In this document: positions 23,749 to 36,174 of the stretch, piece by piece | How positions within the stretch are numbered: the stretch's first letter is position 1 | Layout of the letters: every line of letters starts with the position of its first letter | Assembly: GCA_037074765.1 (NCBI GenBank) | Contig: JBAMDO010000096.1 | Span: 124,001-188,000 of the forward strand | Length of the DNA stretch: 64,000 nt | Direction of reading: 5' to 3' | Origin: Mansonella perstans | Lineage: Eukaryota > Nematoda > Chromadorea > Rhabditida > Onchocercidae | Notes under the pieces: generated by a model | The model's input: the letters and a program-made list of their open reading frames with translations, nothing else | What the model was told of the DNA's origin: nothing | Databases searched by the model: none | Made by a program: the position numbers and the translations under genes

Positions 23749-25702
23749 TTAAATATTTATAATGTCTTTTCCGGAAATAAAACCAGAATCATGTAATGGA
23801 TGTCTATTATTGTCTATCATTTTTTCAGACGAATTACTATCATCAATGATCGTAAAGTTATTGAGTTGATCGTTGAGTTCGTCATCGGCTATTGCATCAT
23901 TGCTGGTATCATCATTATTATTGATGGCTGTTGCAACAATCTGGATTTGTTGAGCATCATCTGTTAAATTTTCCAATTCCAGAACTATTTCGGATGGAGT
24001 ACTGTTTCGACAACCATCAAATAATTCATCTGGTAAATCAGATGATAATTTTGATCGAGTCATTATTTGCTGTTCCGAATTATCATTATTGTCTGATTTG
24101 ACAATTGGTTCATTGATGTTTTGTCGTATTGAAACCTGATTCGGTTTCGCAATAGCTGTTAGCTGTGCTACACGCCAATGCGTATTAATAAACCAGCTTG
24201 GATCATCTTCCAACATTTTTGATGTTTCCGTAACAGCTTCTAACAATTTTGCATACATCGAATTGTATGCAACAAAGCACGAATCAATTTTAGTATCAGA
24301 ATCGGTTAAATTTGAAATTAATGAATTAATATTGTCCGGAATTATATATTGCAAAGAGCAGCTTAATGGTGGTAGAACAAACATCGGTAATGTATATTTA
24401 AATCGAACTGATATTATTGATGAATGCCTGAATGAATAAAATAAATAAGAAATTTAAATAAGTTTAATTTCAAAAACAAACTCTGTGATTTTACAGAAAA
24501 AAAAACGACGGATTTAAACATAGTCCTGAATGATAAAATGAATTAATAAGAAATTTGAAAACAGTAACTGAATAAAAAAAAACTCATAGATCCATCATCA
24601 TTTTTCGGCATATTTAATTAAAAATTAATTTCTCAAGTTTCAAATAATTTTTTCTTGAAGGATCAAATTTTAAAAATTTCGTTAATAAATAACTGATAAT
24701 TTTTTTAACTAGAAATTTTGGGTAGCAAATTGATGACACTTTTTAGGATGCCATTTTGGAAAAAAAAATTTGTTTAATGAATAGAAAATAATTTACAAAT
24801 AATCCAAAGTTTAAATCAAAAGATCAGACATTGAGGGGGTTATACTTAGATTTAAGATTGCTGATGATTTCGATCAAAATAATTTCAAAAACGAAGGATT
24901 TAAATATAGGCCATGGTTGGATTAATTGAATTTAGAAAACTTAACAATGATAATTGTTATCATTATAATGATTTAGCTAATTAAGCTCCGACTGCTCGCA
25001 ATCATCTGGCCAATAATATTATCATTGTGATGACAAGCCTAATTAAGGCAATCAATCAATTCCGCTCGTTTTTAACAATCCTAATGAGTTCCTACCTGAT
25101 GTAACTAATTGGAAAAAAAAGCCATTAATATTAAAGACTTACAATAATGCTTGATCAATTTGTTTATCGAATAAATCATCAAGTGGATCGGGCTCCTTAC
25201 GTTCAATACGATATTCCTGTTGAATCTTACAACGATAATGATAATATGTTCCTTCAGAATTGACAATAATCACTTTATCAGCATTTAAAATCGATAAACT
25301 GATATAATCCAAAAGATTACGCTCAATCTGAGCAATATCCCAAATATCCAGCTAGAAACTGATAATTAATATATTTGATTTTATATTCCAACATTTACAT
25401 AATTAAACTCATGATAAGTTATAATAATTAAACCCATTGATAAGTTATAATAATTAAGGTCATAATAAGTTACAATGATCAAACTCACGATATGTTGTAA
25501 TAAGCTATATTTTATCAAACGTACAGTTATATATACATATACTTATTATTCAATTTTAAAAAATACCATCAATAAATTTAAAAAAAAAAACTCACATGAA
25601 TTTCGAAATTAAATACACTGCGTAGATATTCCGCAAAAAGTAAAACACATTTTTCATGTAATAAACTGTCATGCGTATAAATTAGTAAAATATTAAGTCG
25701 CG
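23749..25702 (-). other. SEFIR domain and C-terminal tail (receptor exons 11-13)
   Basis: Exon 11 begins the domain with ARLNILLIYTHDSLLHEKCV and FAEYLR (box-1-like strand and helix). Exon 12 continues LDIWDIAQIERNLLDYI and ADKVIIVNSEGTYY, the strand that ends in a small-residue turn in IL-17 receptors and Act1. Exon 13 supplies VRFKYTLPMFVLPP, matching the later SEFIR strand. SEFIR domains pair with the SEFIR domain of Act1-type adaptors. The rest of exon 13, about 200 residues, is acidic and Asn-rich with no recognised domain. Confidence 0.88.
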
Positions 25703-28700
25703 CTAAAAAAAAAAAGAAAAAAAAAGAATTAATAAATTTATTACCTAATTTATGAAGTTAATAATAAGTAATAAAGTTCCAAATATTGCTGTAATTAATG
25801 ACTTCTTTTTTTACGAAGATTTTATCTCACAGGTTTTCCATAAATCTGATGATTGCGAGCATTTTTTTAATTTAAAAAAAATTTCAAAGCAAATCTTTTG
25901 GGACAAAAAAAAGTGTTTCAAAATTTAAAGTTCAAAGTTTAAAATAAAAAAAAAAAAAAACGAAATCAAACCAATATGAATTAAAGGTGCTTGACTATTG
26001 GATGTGCTTGTTAGGGTTGTTGCTGATGGATCCGTTACAAATCGTATTCGTATTGCTTTATTTGTTAATTGTAGATGAACATGATATAAATATAAGATAT
26101 AGAGTAAGAAAAATATTATCAAAATTATAACCAAAAATACTGTTACCAATACTATTGCCCTGTAAAATTATTTAAATTTTTAAAGCACCAAAAAAAAAAA
26201 AAAAAAAAAAAAAAAACGGATTACGAAAAAATTACCAAAAATTAAACTTTAATACCAGAAAGTTTCACATACAGCAAATGTAGCACACTTCGAGATTAAA
26301 ATCAATTTGAAGAGACAAATGTCTAATTAATTTAACTTTAATAAAGAATAATTACTAGTGCAACCAGTAAAATCAAATTCAAGAGAATAAGATGGGTTAA
26401 GATAACTTATAAATATCACTTCATAAATAATTTTTGAAATTAAAATCAATTGGAAGAGATAAATGTTTAATTTATATCTAATTAGCGTTCAATTTCCTAA
26501 TTAACTTTAATTTATATCTAATTAACGTTTAATTTGTATCTAATTAATGTAATTTAACTTTAATAAGAAATAATTACTAGTGTAACTAGTGAAATCAACT
26601 TCAAATAACTTAATGAATAAGAGAGGTTTAAAAAAAAGGAAAAAAATCAAATGAAAAACTAAGTTGATATCATTAGTTTGCAAGTTAAGTAAATTCTAAA
26701 ACTCGTATTGCCTCTACGATAATGATTTGATGCTGGAACTTGTAAAAATGTTGAAGTATCTGAAAATTTACGGATCAGGCTCACAATTTTTGTAATGTAA
26801 AAAATAAAAGTTACAAATTTATTGCTTAATTAATTTACTATGAAAAAGAATTTTCACTACTTGCCATATATATTCAGAAGCATTATTTTCGGTACGAAAA
26901 ATTAAAGTATTATTTCGTTCCAAGCCTAATGTAATAGATAACGGTTTCTCCATTCCTGAAATTGAAAAACAGAATTTTCGATTAAAACAGGTAAAGATGA
27001 GGAAAGGGTAGGTAAAAATCCCTTCTCAGGAAAAATTTTCCACAGTTTTTTAATCATAAAAAGATGCAAAAAACTTTTGAAAAATTTGATTGATTTGAAT
27101 TAAATTAATTTTTTTCTTCCAATAGATTAAAATTTCCAAAATTATGGATCAATAGAGAAATTTCATCTTGTAAAGTTTTAAAAGTCCATCCACTTGTAGT
27201 CTTTTTTTTTCCTTTACTTCTAATATCAGAAATTCAAACTAACTCTGAATTCGAACTTTATGCCAATCAGCAGCAATACAGGAACATACCATCCGATTAT
27301 CAGATAGACTAGTACTTAATACCGGGCATAGACAACGACCATCACGGGAACGTTCGATCGGTATAACAGATGGCATGAAATATTGATCTACCTGTAAAAA
27401 AAAAAAGCAGTATGACATAATTTCATTTCATTTCGTTTTTTTTGGTCACAATAATTAAAAAATACAGGTAAATTTACAGGTTAATTACACATACAACAAT
27501 AAGTTACGCTATCGCAATTTCTCAATTCAGTACATTTCAGTAAAAACAGTTTATTTTTTCTCCTCAAATTACGAGAAGAAATAGTATGAAATTATAGGAG
27601 TATTAGATCATCTATTTATTTATGTAAAAGACTTTTCACTTATTATTATTATTTTTTTTAATTAAACCGATTACTTCTAAATTGGTAAAATTGTACTGGC
27701 CAAAAAGGATTGTTTGATTATCAAAATATTCCATATACATCATTTCAACTGGTACCACTGCACTATGAAGTAATTCTAGGCCACTTTCATCCTTCAATCG
27801 CACTTCATAACCTTCGAAACAGTAATGCGGTGGTGCACCAACAAATTCAACCTGTATTGTTCGTGCTAATGGATGCACCAAAATACGTCGAAACCCACCA
27901 GTCCACCGGGATGCTTGTAAATTTGCTAAAAAAAATTTTTTTCAATTAAATTGTTAATAATTTTTGAAATTCATCACTAACAAAATAGTTTATAAGAAAA
28001 AAAAAAAAAAAAGAAATTCATCACTAACAAAATAGTTTATAATATAAGAGTGAAAAAACAAAATCGAGAATTTTTTAAAGAGATTTTTTTTTTCTTTTTT
28101 TTTTTTGCTAATATCAACAACATGTGATAAAAAATTTAATAATTATGATTAAAATTTTAATTAATAATTGTGATGAAAATTTTGGAACAAATAATTAAAT
28201 ATTTGATTAAATTATGAGAAAAAAGAAATTTTTACATGTTCGTTTACAGTCATGTTCAGCGATCGTATCATTATAATAATCTGAAAAAAAAAAAAAAAAA
28301 AAAAAATCCAAAATTAAGACAAATCATTGTATTGCGCTTATCAAACAAGCTTAATATAAAATTCAATAAAGTTTTTGATTGGAATCATAAATTTTACCAC
28401 TAAGCTTATAAAGCAAACAAGATTATTGCTTAGTCACTGATCACATCCATTCCATTGTATCGAATTTCTTTTTTGTGAAATTTACGAAATTTTTAAAAAT
28501 AATTTTCCTAATTCCCAACTGAATTTACACTCAGTTTAAATCCATTTCATTAACTATTACTTCTATCAGTAATCTGTATAATTTCACTATTATTCCTTCG
28601 ATTATTGATTACCTCTGATCACGTCCATTCCATTGTATTGAATTTTTTAAAAATAGTTTCCCCTCGATCACTGGATTTACACTCAGTTTAAATTCACTTC

Positions 28701-31700
28701 GTCAATTATTATACTATCAGTAATTCTTATCATTTCACTGTTATTCCTTCCTTTTTTGTTCATTCAAAATGTCATCGCCATTCCTAGCAAAATTTACTAT
28801 TATTTATTTACCAGGATGATGAGGCATCAGGACATGTTTCCGGAGAATTGTTGTCTGATTTTTTCTTTTTGGTAAACTTATCACTTTAATATCATAAGTT
28901 TCGTCAAATTCGAATAAACTTTCTGATGTGAAATGAAGTCGAGGCTAAAAATATAGGAGTAATTACTGCCTGTGACAGTTGGCAAATTTGTCAACTGTCA
29001 ACTATATTATCAAATATATTTGCAAAATTTAATCCTTAAAACTTCAACGTCTTTCTTTTTTTTTTTTTTTAATAACTAGCTTTAATATTATATTTTGAAA
29101 TTTGAATAGTTTTAATATTGTGAGATAATAATCTCACATTGAAGTGATTCCGAAATTTGAATTTGAAATATGCAAAGTTAACTTTTTTTTAATTAAAACT
29201 TAGATTTTTTCCTCACAAATTTGAAATGAAATATTAACCATTTTAGGTAAGAAATATAGTTGGAATGCTAATTTTTAAATTCAGGTAAAGTTTAAAAGCA
29301 ATAATTTATCATTATAAAGAATACAATATTAGTTATATAAATCACTGTTCATTTCAAGAGCATTTTTTTTTAGGAATGAATAGGATAAGTAAAAAAAAAA
29401 GCAAACCACAATGGTAATTAAATTATTGTTCCAATTAGAACTTGATATATTGAAATGAAAGCATGATCGATTAAATGAAGCATCTGCAATTTCCAATATG
29501 AAGCCAAGTAACAATGATGTAAAATCTGCAAAATATTTCATGATTGAAAAGAAAAATAGGGGGAAGAGAGAGAGAGAGAGAGAAGGAAGTAAGGAGAGGA
29601 AAAAAGACTTACCAAATAAAAGTTAAATTTCGAACAAATTTATGACAAAAAAAGAAATTTTTTTTAATTTGGGCTAATTTTTTTTTAATGAAAATATGAC
29701 AGAATTTTGATGCTGCAATTAATTAATTTCATCTATTACAATGTTTTCTTTGCATTATTATTTCCCAAATGTTAACATAACTCATCATTAACTCAAGTCA
29801 TCAATTTTTTTTACATTGGATGGAAAAAATTGATTGGCATTAACACTGACATTTGGTCATCAATTCATCTAAGTATTAAATTTTAAATTTAAAAGGTCTT
29901 TGATAGCTATTTTACTAATCCCAAACTATCAGTGTTGTATTGAAATCAAAATGTCAACAGAGAGATATTTTTGATAATAATTATGTATAACATATTAAAA
30001 TCTATTATCTAATATAAATTAGCAGATAGCTATCAAAAATTTAAATTTATAATTTATTTCTTAGATGTCATCAATAACTTATCACGAATTTGTCATCAAT
30101 TCTTTTCACATTGGATGGTAGAAAGTGACTGACCTTGCATGATTCCAATTAATTAATCATATTCATACAAAAAATTAGTTAAATCTGCCTTCAATTTTAA
30201 CAAACTTCCATTTCATTATTGTCACTATTTTATGCCTATCCTGTTTGTTGTTTATTTATCTACAGTGTGATCAAAAATTTCGAATTTAAGTATTTTAATT
30301 TAGATATATATTTAATATATTTAAATAATTTTTTTCCATTAATATGAAAAGAATTGATGACAAATTCGTGATAAGTTACTGACAAACATCTAAGAAATAT
30401 ATAAATTTAAATTTTCAGTAGCTATTCGCTAATTTATATTAGATAATAGATAAAAACTAGTTTATATTGAAATCAAAAAAACAGTTTTAATATATCCTAC
30501 GTAATTATTATCAAAATTATCTCTGTTGACACTTCGTTTTCAATACAACACTGATGGTTTGGAAATACCAAAATGGCTATCAAAGATGTTTTAAATTTAA
30601 AATTTTCATACTTCCAGTTAACTTGAATATGAAATATCAATTTGAATAGGTTTTCACTGTTAAAACTACAATAGTTCCGGAAATTTTTAAGAATATCTCC
30701 GTTGATATTTTGATTCCAATATAAAACTGCTAGTTTTTATCTATAATGTGATCACACATTTCGGATTCAAGTATTTTAATTTAGATATTGAAATCGGAAG
30801 ATACTATAATATACGTCAATACTGCTAAGGAATACGTATTCGTATTCATCAATTTGCTCAATCTTGAAATTTATCGAGAAGATTAATGAAATCATCTATA
30901 ACAGTGAAATATATGATAGCATTAATCAAACTATTCGGATGAAATTAAACACTGATGGTAATAGTTAACCGATTATCAGTTCCCATAATTATTTCTTACA
31001 ATTAAACAAATTTATACTGCAAAAAGATAAACGAACTATTCGGAGGTAATTGCCATGAGATATCAACAGATAACTGATAAGTTTGTCGAGAATAACGGGT
31101 AACGACACGGGCATATGGTTCCACTCGAATATCATGTGCATATTTAATCGGTGTGTCACTGTTACTGTCATTCTCGTTCACCGTTATACCTCCATCATCA
31201 CATTTTACTAAAATAAAAATTAATAGTTATTGATGGCAGGTGAGTTAATTATTCACGTACTACTTAGTTAATTATATTTGAATGTAGACATTTGGTGATA
31301 ATAAAATTTTATTTCGATTAATGTTTAACATAACGGATAGCTAGAGTTGATGATAATTTGAATTGCTTCAACTCATAAGAATATCACTATCATTACATTT
31401 TACTAAAATAAAAATTAATGGTAATTGTTGATACATGACTTAGTTAATTATATTTGAAATAGATATTTGACGATAATACAATTTTATATCGATTAATGTT
31501 TGAGTGATAATGGATAGTTAGAGATGATAATTTGAATTGTTCCAACTTATAACAGTATCACTTAGCAGTATATCAGTTAGGAACCATTTTTCACAGAAAT
31601 GTATATCATTGTGTTTCCATACTAATAAAATTGTTACTATAGTAATATAGTGACATTACGTTGATAATATGTTCGAGTGGGAATTAAAATTTTTCATATC

Positions 31701-32671
31701 TATGAATTCTGATCTAACCATTCATATATCATTTTTACCTGAATTCTCAACCATATATTATCTACAAAGTTCTATGCCAGTTATGCATTCCAGTTCATTT
31801 CTATGAATTCCAATCTAACCAATCCTATATCATCTTTTACCTAAATTTTCAACCGTATATTATTTACAAAGTTCTATGCCAGTTATGCGTTCCAGTTCAT
31901 TTAAACAAGATCTATGATTCATTCTTTCCGTCAAATATTAATGCAATGTTGGTATTCCAGTATGATTTTTTTTTCAATTCATCATCAGTGGAAAAAATCG
32001 TCATTTATTATAATGAAAACATAATGATACTATGGCATTTTTCGGTGAGCAATTCTCAATATTTTATGCAGTCATTTTCCGTTTAATTTTTCCGTAAATA
32101 AGATAGGAAAAACTCATACCTGAACGAACAGTGCAAGCGAAATCCTGAAAAATATTTTTCACTATTACTGAAATTATTTCAAAAATTTACAAATTAATTA
32201 TAAAAAAGAATTTATTTTAGCTGGGATTTATGCGGATAAAATTTAATTTTCTTTTATTACACTGATAATAATTATTTGCTATGGTAACTACTAGTTTATT
32301 ACTGATAGTGATTATTCACAACGATAATTACTAATCAATTAATTATTTATTGCCATAATCATTAATTAATTTATGCATCATAAATTATTCTTATACTATT
32401 TTCTCCTGTGGCATTGGATCCATAGATCAAAGAATATTTTGTAAGAATTTAATTTTTTTTCAATTTCTTCCTTTTCATATTACATTATTCAAAGATGGAA
32501 TAAATAAAAACAAATTACATTTAAATTTGAAGTTTTTGATAATTAATTGATTACCTTATGACTATAATCAGTGCAACTGTCATCAAATAATGGAAAATCG
32601 ATATTCACTGATGTAACAATGGCAAGAATAGCAATTATACAGTAGTTAATCACATCAATACAATACGCCAT
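23749..32671 (-). CDS. Interleukin-17 receptor-like protein with SEFIR domain (ILCR type)
   Basis: Proposed minus-strand exons: 32671-32555, 32144-32120, 31207-31037, 29525-29407, 28944-28812, 28280-28236, 27925-27675, 27391-27244, 26955-26861, 26159-25972, 25702-25596, 25351-25143, 24427-23749; about 760 residues. Residues 1-24 form a signal peptide. The extracellular part has FnIII-like IL-17R features: SWQLPP running across the exon 3/4 join into GFILEI, LFEFDETYDIKV in exon 5, and VEFVGAPPHYCFEGYEVRL in exon 7. Exon 10 encodes one membrane helix (VTVFLVIILIIFFLLYILYL). Exons 11-13 encode the cytoplasmic SEFIR domain, then an Asp/Asn/Ser-rich tail. Worm receptors of this kind (ILCR-1/ILCR-2) receive ILC-17 signals and act through an Act1-like adaptor; which of the two this is cannot be decided here. 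All joins keep phase except exon 9 to 10, which is off by one frame, so a short exon or another splice site is missing there. Confidence 0.9.
25390..25515. repeat. About 31-bp tandem repeat in a receptor intron
   Basis: ATGATAAGTTATAATAATTAAAC-like units recur about four times between exons 12 and 11. Confidence 0.65.
25972..26159 (-). other. Transmembrane exon of the receptor (exon 10)
   Basis: The open frame gives about 24 uninterrupted hydrophobic residues followed by YHVHLQLTNKAIRIRF, a basic stop-transfer region, and ends with a GT donor in phase 1 that fits exon 11. The acceptor TTTTACAG before it would need a phase-2 donor, but exon 9 ends in phase 0 at its best donor. Confidence 0.75.
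26290..26600. repeat. Direct repeat in a receptor intron
   Basis: AATTAAAATCAATTTGAAGA and TAATTACTAGTG(C/T)AAC recur about 150-240 bp apart between exons 10 and 9. Confidence 0.55.
28430..28760. repeat. Two-copy tandem repeat, about 175 bp, in a receptor intron
   Basis: CTGATCACATCCATTCCATT, GGATTTACACTCAGTTTAAA-type and TTTCACT(A/G)TTATTCCTTC blocks occur in the same order in both copies (about 28436-28605 and 28612-28755). Confidence 0.75.
29881..30603. repeat. Large inverted repeat within a receptor intron
   Basis: Left arm 29881-30107 and right arm 30346-30603 are reverse complements over nearly their whole length. Examples are TTATCACGAATTTGTCATCA on the left against TGATGACAAATTCGTGATAA on the right, and ATCAGTGTTGTATTGAAA against TTTCAATACAACACTGAT. 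The left arm lacks about 30 bp present on the right. The spacer is about 240 bp. A partial third copy of arm sequence lies near 30690-30745. No transposase is encoded, so a MITE-like or foldback element is possible. It lies between receptor exons 4 and 3. Confidence 0.85.
31195..31560. repeat. About 190-bp tandem duplication overlapping receptor exon 3 start
   Basis: CATTTTACTAAAATAAAAAT, which holds the exon 3 acceptor and first codons on the minus strand, recurs near 31395. Each copy is followed by CTTAGTTAATTATATTTGAA, TTTATATCGATTAATGTTT-like and GATAATTTGAATTG blocks. The upstream pseudo-acceptor would lead after a few codons to a stop (TAG). Confidence 0.8.
31690..31910. repeat. Two-copy tandem repeat, about 105 bp
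   Basis: Both copies contain CTATGAATTC, TATATCAT, and ACAAAGTTCTATGCCAGTTA then TGC(A/G)TTCCAGTTCATTT. Located in the intron between receptor exons 3 and 2. Confidence 0.85.
32120..32144 (-). other. 25-nt micro-exon of the receptor gene
   Basis: Between TTTTTCAG and a GTATGAG donor lie 25 nt encoding DFACTVRS plus one base. It restores the phase between exon 1 (phase 0) and exon 3 (phase 1) exactly, which is the main argument that it is real. Confidence 0.7.
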
Positions 32672-33685
32672 CAAATTTAATTCGCTAACTGTTTTGCTTT
32701 CTTTTTTGTTTTAGATCAATTGATTAATTAGTAATTGAACGCTTTGTCGCAATTTTTTTCCTACTAATTTCACACTGTCATATATAATTATTACTTAATA
32801 ATAATAAATGACAATAATAATAGTACGGAGAAAAAATCAATTTGTGCACTTTTACTTAAGCATCTATGTACACCTCTCTGTGTGTGTCTGTCTGTGCGTC
32901 TGTATGTCTGTGTCTGTATCTACTCGTATTATGTAACATTTCAATACTAATTTTTCATCTAACATACATGGATAAATTGTAAGTGAAATAAAATATTTAT
33001 AAATGTATGTAACCAAAATGTCTCCTCTGTATGTGTGACATTTTAAAATTTTAACAAAAAATAAAAAAAATGAACTTTAAAAATTTAGTTAACATTAAAT
33101 TGCTAAGTATTAATTTAAATGGCAAAAAAAAAATTTGTGAATAAAAGAGAAAATGAAATTTTATTTGGGAAAATCTATTAATTGCTAAAGAGATAGAAGC
33201 ATTTGGAAGGAATGAAAGAAAGAGAAAGGAAGAGAAAAGAAGAAAAGGAAAGTAAATAATAATGGTGATGATGGTTGAAGAAGAGAAAAAGTAAAAAGGT
33301 AAAAAGAAAAAATTATTTTAAGGGAACGAAATGAAATTATTTGTTAGCATAATGGTGATGTGATGATGATATAGAAATTGAATGAATGAGATTATTTGAC
33401 TGAAAGTAGCATATTTGGTAAATGAAAATAAGTTTGTAATCAAAGAAAAGGAAAAAAAGAGAAAGGAGAAAAAAAATATAAGGAATGAAAGGATGAGAGT
33501 GGAAGGGAAAAAAAAAGGAGGGAGAGAGTGTAAGGGAAAATGAGTATATAAAAATAAATGTTTGTTTGATTGAAAAATTAAGAGTGAATAACAAAAAAAA
33601 AATGAAAATTGAAAAGTTTTTTTTTTTTTGTTTTTTTTACTCACTGAAAAGCAATAACGTTATACATACCTATTTTTATAAATTA
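32672..33685. other. Divergent promoter region, receptor side
   Basis: This begins the 3.5-kb spacer between the receptor start (32671, minus) and the dynein start (36175, plus). It holds a TGTGTCTGTCTG-type microsatellite at about 32878-32930 and an AG/CT-rich stretch at 33200-33550. No defined promoter element could be picked out. Confidence 0.4.
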
Positions 33686-34225
33686 ATGCAACACACACAC
33701 ACACACATACACACATACACACACACACATACACACATACACACATACACACATACACACATACACACATACACACATACACATATATCTACACATACAT
33801 ACATACCCACACATACATATATACACATACACATGCACCCACTCACATACATACCTGAAGATGTACACATAAATCATGATTAAATATGTGAACTGATAAA
33901 CTTAGATGCAGAAATATTTTTCAATGGAAGCAAACACATCTATACATACAGACATACACACACACATACATATGTATACACGCACATATACAAACGCATA
34001 CGTACATACTCATACATATACATACAAGCATATAAATCATGAACAAATATATGAACTGATGTAAACCTGGATGTAGGAACATTTTTCATTGAAAGCAACA
34101 CATCTTCACATACAGACATACAGACATACACATACACACATATATATATATAGAAACATGTACGGAAATATACACATACAAGCATATAAATGATGAACAA
34201 ATATATGTGAATTGATAAACTTCAA
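33686..34225. repeat. CA/TA microsatellite within a higher-order repeat
   Basis: An (ACACAT/ACACAC)n tract at about 33690-33860 and further ACATACAGACATAC tracts to about 34180 alternate with a non-microsatellite block containing ATAAATCATGA, AAATAT(A/G)TGAACTGAT and TTTTTCA(A/T)TG(A/G)AAGCAA. That block occurs near 33868 and 34033, with a partial copy near 34180, so the real unit is about 165 bp. The many ORFs here are repeat artefacts. Confidence 0.8.
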
Positions 34226-36174
34226 ATTATATTCAGATCATCCAATTAGGCAAATAAAAAAAGAAAGGAAGAAAATTTTATTACGAAATAGCAATGACAA
34301 AATTAAATATGTCATTTGAAATGTGAAAAGTAAAGAAGAGAAAGAGAAAGTCTGGCAAAGTGTGTAAACATGGATTGAACTGAACTATTTGTTTAATTAT
34401 AACCATCTATTCAATATCATTTTTCAATGACTTTTTTTTTTTTTTTTTGTATTGCTCATCAAACAATAAAAACTTTAGGAAAAAAGGGTGGAATATTTTC
34501 AAGAAATGACAAAATACCAATCAATATTTCTTCCCCGCTATCTTTCACTTATTCTTCCTGGTTTATTCTTCCCGGAAAATTTCTTCTATTGACAAATCTT
34601 TTGCTTTTATTCCAAATCATTATTCTATAACTTTTTTTTCACTAAAGATATTAAAAAAAAAATTGACATATTTTCAAGGGAGTCTCGAGATTGTCGAGAA
34701 ATCATCAAATACTAATCAATTTTTCCTCCATTGTTACTACTACTCCAGCGTCTTTCTTGAATTATATATGTTACTAAATATTTTGGAGATTCAAGAAGGC
34801 TTGTTGTAATATAGCATTCATTACCATAGCAACCCGATTTTTATAGTGTTTTCAAGCAAAATGTATCGTTACCTTTTTACATCATATTATATCCTTATTC
34901 ACGCACTGTTTAATTCCTATTTTTCGTTTCATTGTTTTTTTTTTTTTTTTTTTTTTCAATTACATGTATTAATTAGTATTAATTCATAATTAAAGAGCAT
35001 AGGTATACTTTATTCTTGAAGTAAAAAAGTAAAGCAAGCTTTTTTTTTTCAAATTCTTATAATTAAGATTTTCAATCATTTGAAGGAGAAAAAAAATGAT
35101 GCATGCAAAGTATAAAGTTTTTGTAATGTCAAATTATTTCATGTGGTTTTTTTCGGCTATGCAAAATAACAAGTTTTTATCAAAGTATTGAAAATTTTGC
35201 TGAAATATAATGATAGCGTTAGGTTTGACGTCATTATATCATATTATTCCTACAAGAAATTAAATATTTAATAAATCCTTTAAAAAAAATTAGTGCAAAT
35301 GATAAATTTTGTAATAAAAAAAATTCCGAATTCAAATATAAAATTTTTCAATGTATAAATTTTTGTATGCGAACAAAAATGGAAAAGTTTTTTAGCATTT
35401 TTTTCCTATTCTTAGCAAATTATTGTAATTAATTTGCCATGCTCATTGCTGTCGAATCAATTATCCAATTAATTGCTTTTTTGATGACAGAAAATGACCT
35501 TTCTTATTTGTTTTGTTTTTTCGTTTTAATTTTTCATGACAGCACAGTTCTCTCTCTCTTTCCTCCACTCTTTATCTCTCTCTTTGTCTTCCTAAAAATA
35601 AAAAATGTTGTATTAAAAAGTTTACATTGCTTTATTTTTAATTAAAGAAAAGATTTTACAAAGTTTGAAAAATTTCAAATTCATAATGATTATATAACAA
35701 ATATTTTATATGCATATCAAAAAGAAAAGGCATGCTATGTTATAATATACCCTGAAAAATAATAGAATTACTAATTTCAAAATAGTTTTTTTTATTGAAA
35801 TTACTAATTTGAAATTAGTATTATTGTTTTAATAAGAAAAAAATAAAGAAATAGGCTACAACAATGAAAAAAATTAGCAATCAATTAAGTGACAAATTAA
35901 AACAAGGCAAAAAGTATTTGACATAAATTTCTAGTTTTTCTGTCACTTTTTTTAAGTAGCAAAAAAAAAGTTTCAAAAAAAAAAGAATTGAATTTTTTAA
36001 ATCAATTTTATCATTAATTTAACTTTTTTTTTTGAGAAATCAAATAATTTCTTTGATTTCAAAATGAAAGTTTACAATAAAATGATAACGTGATCAGAGT
36101 GTTGTAATCAAAAAAGGAAAAAACGTGATAAAACGTGATTTTTCATGCTTCAATGATGTATGTTATGGAAATAA
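34226..36174. other. AT-rich region upstream of the dynein gene
   Basis: No exon recognised. It presumably contains the dynein promoter. The ATG at 36175 is preceded by an in-frame TAA at 36172, so the coding region cannot begin further upstream in this exon. Confidence 0.45.

Noticed and set aside
26731..26770. Candidate extra receptor exon between exons 10 and 9
   Set aside because: It has a TTTTCAG acceptor and a weak donor, but no reading frame corrected the phase problem, so it was not added to the model.
33686..33860. CRISPR-like regular repeats
   Set aside because: Simple CA/TA microsatellite without spacers, in a eukaryotic genome.
33566..34200. Several ORFs with Thr-His-Ile and Cys-Val-Tyr repeats
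   Set aside because: Translation of CA/TA microsatellites in different frames, with no start context or homology.
36159..36172. Possible RFX/DAF-19 X-box just before the dynein ATG
   Set aside because: TATGTTATGGAAAT matches the right half of the X-box pattern but differs at positions 1, 2 and 14 and lies only two bases from the ATG. Ciliary dynein genes often have an X-box, but this one is too weak to call.
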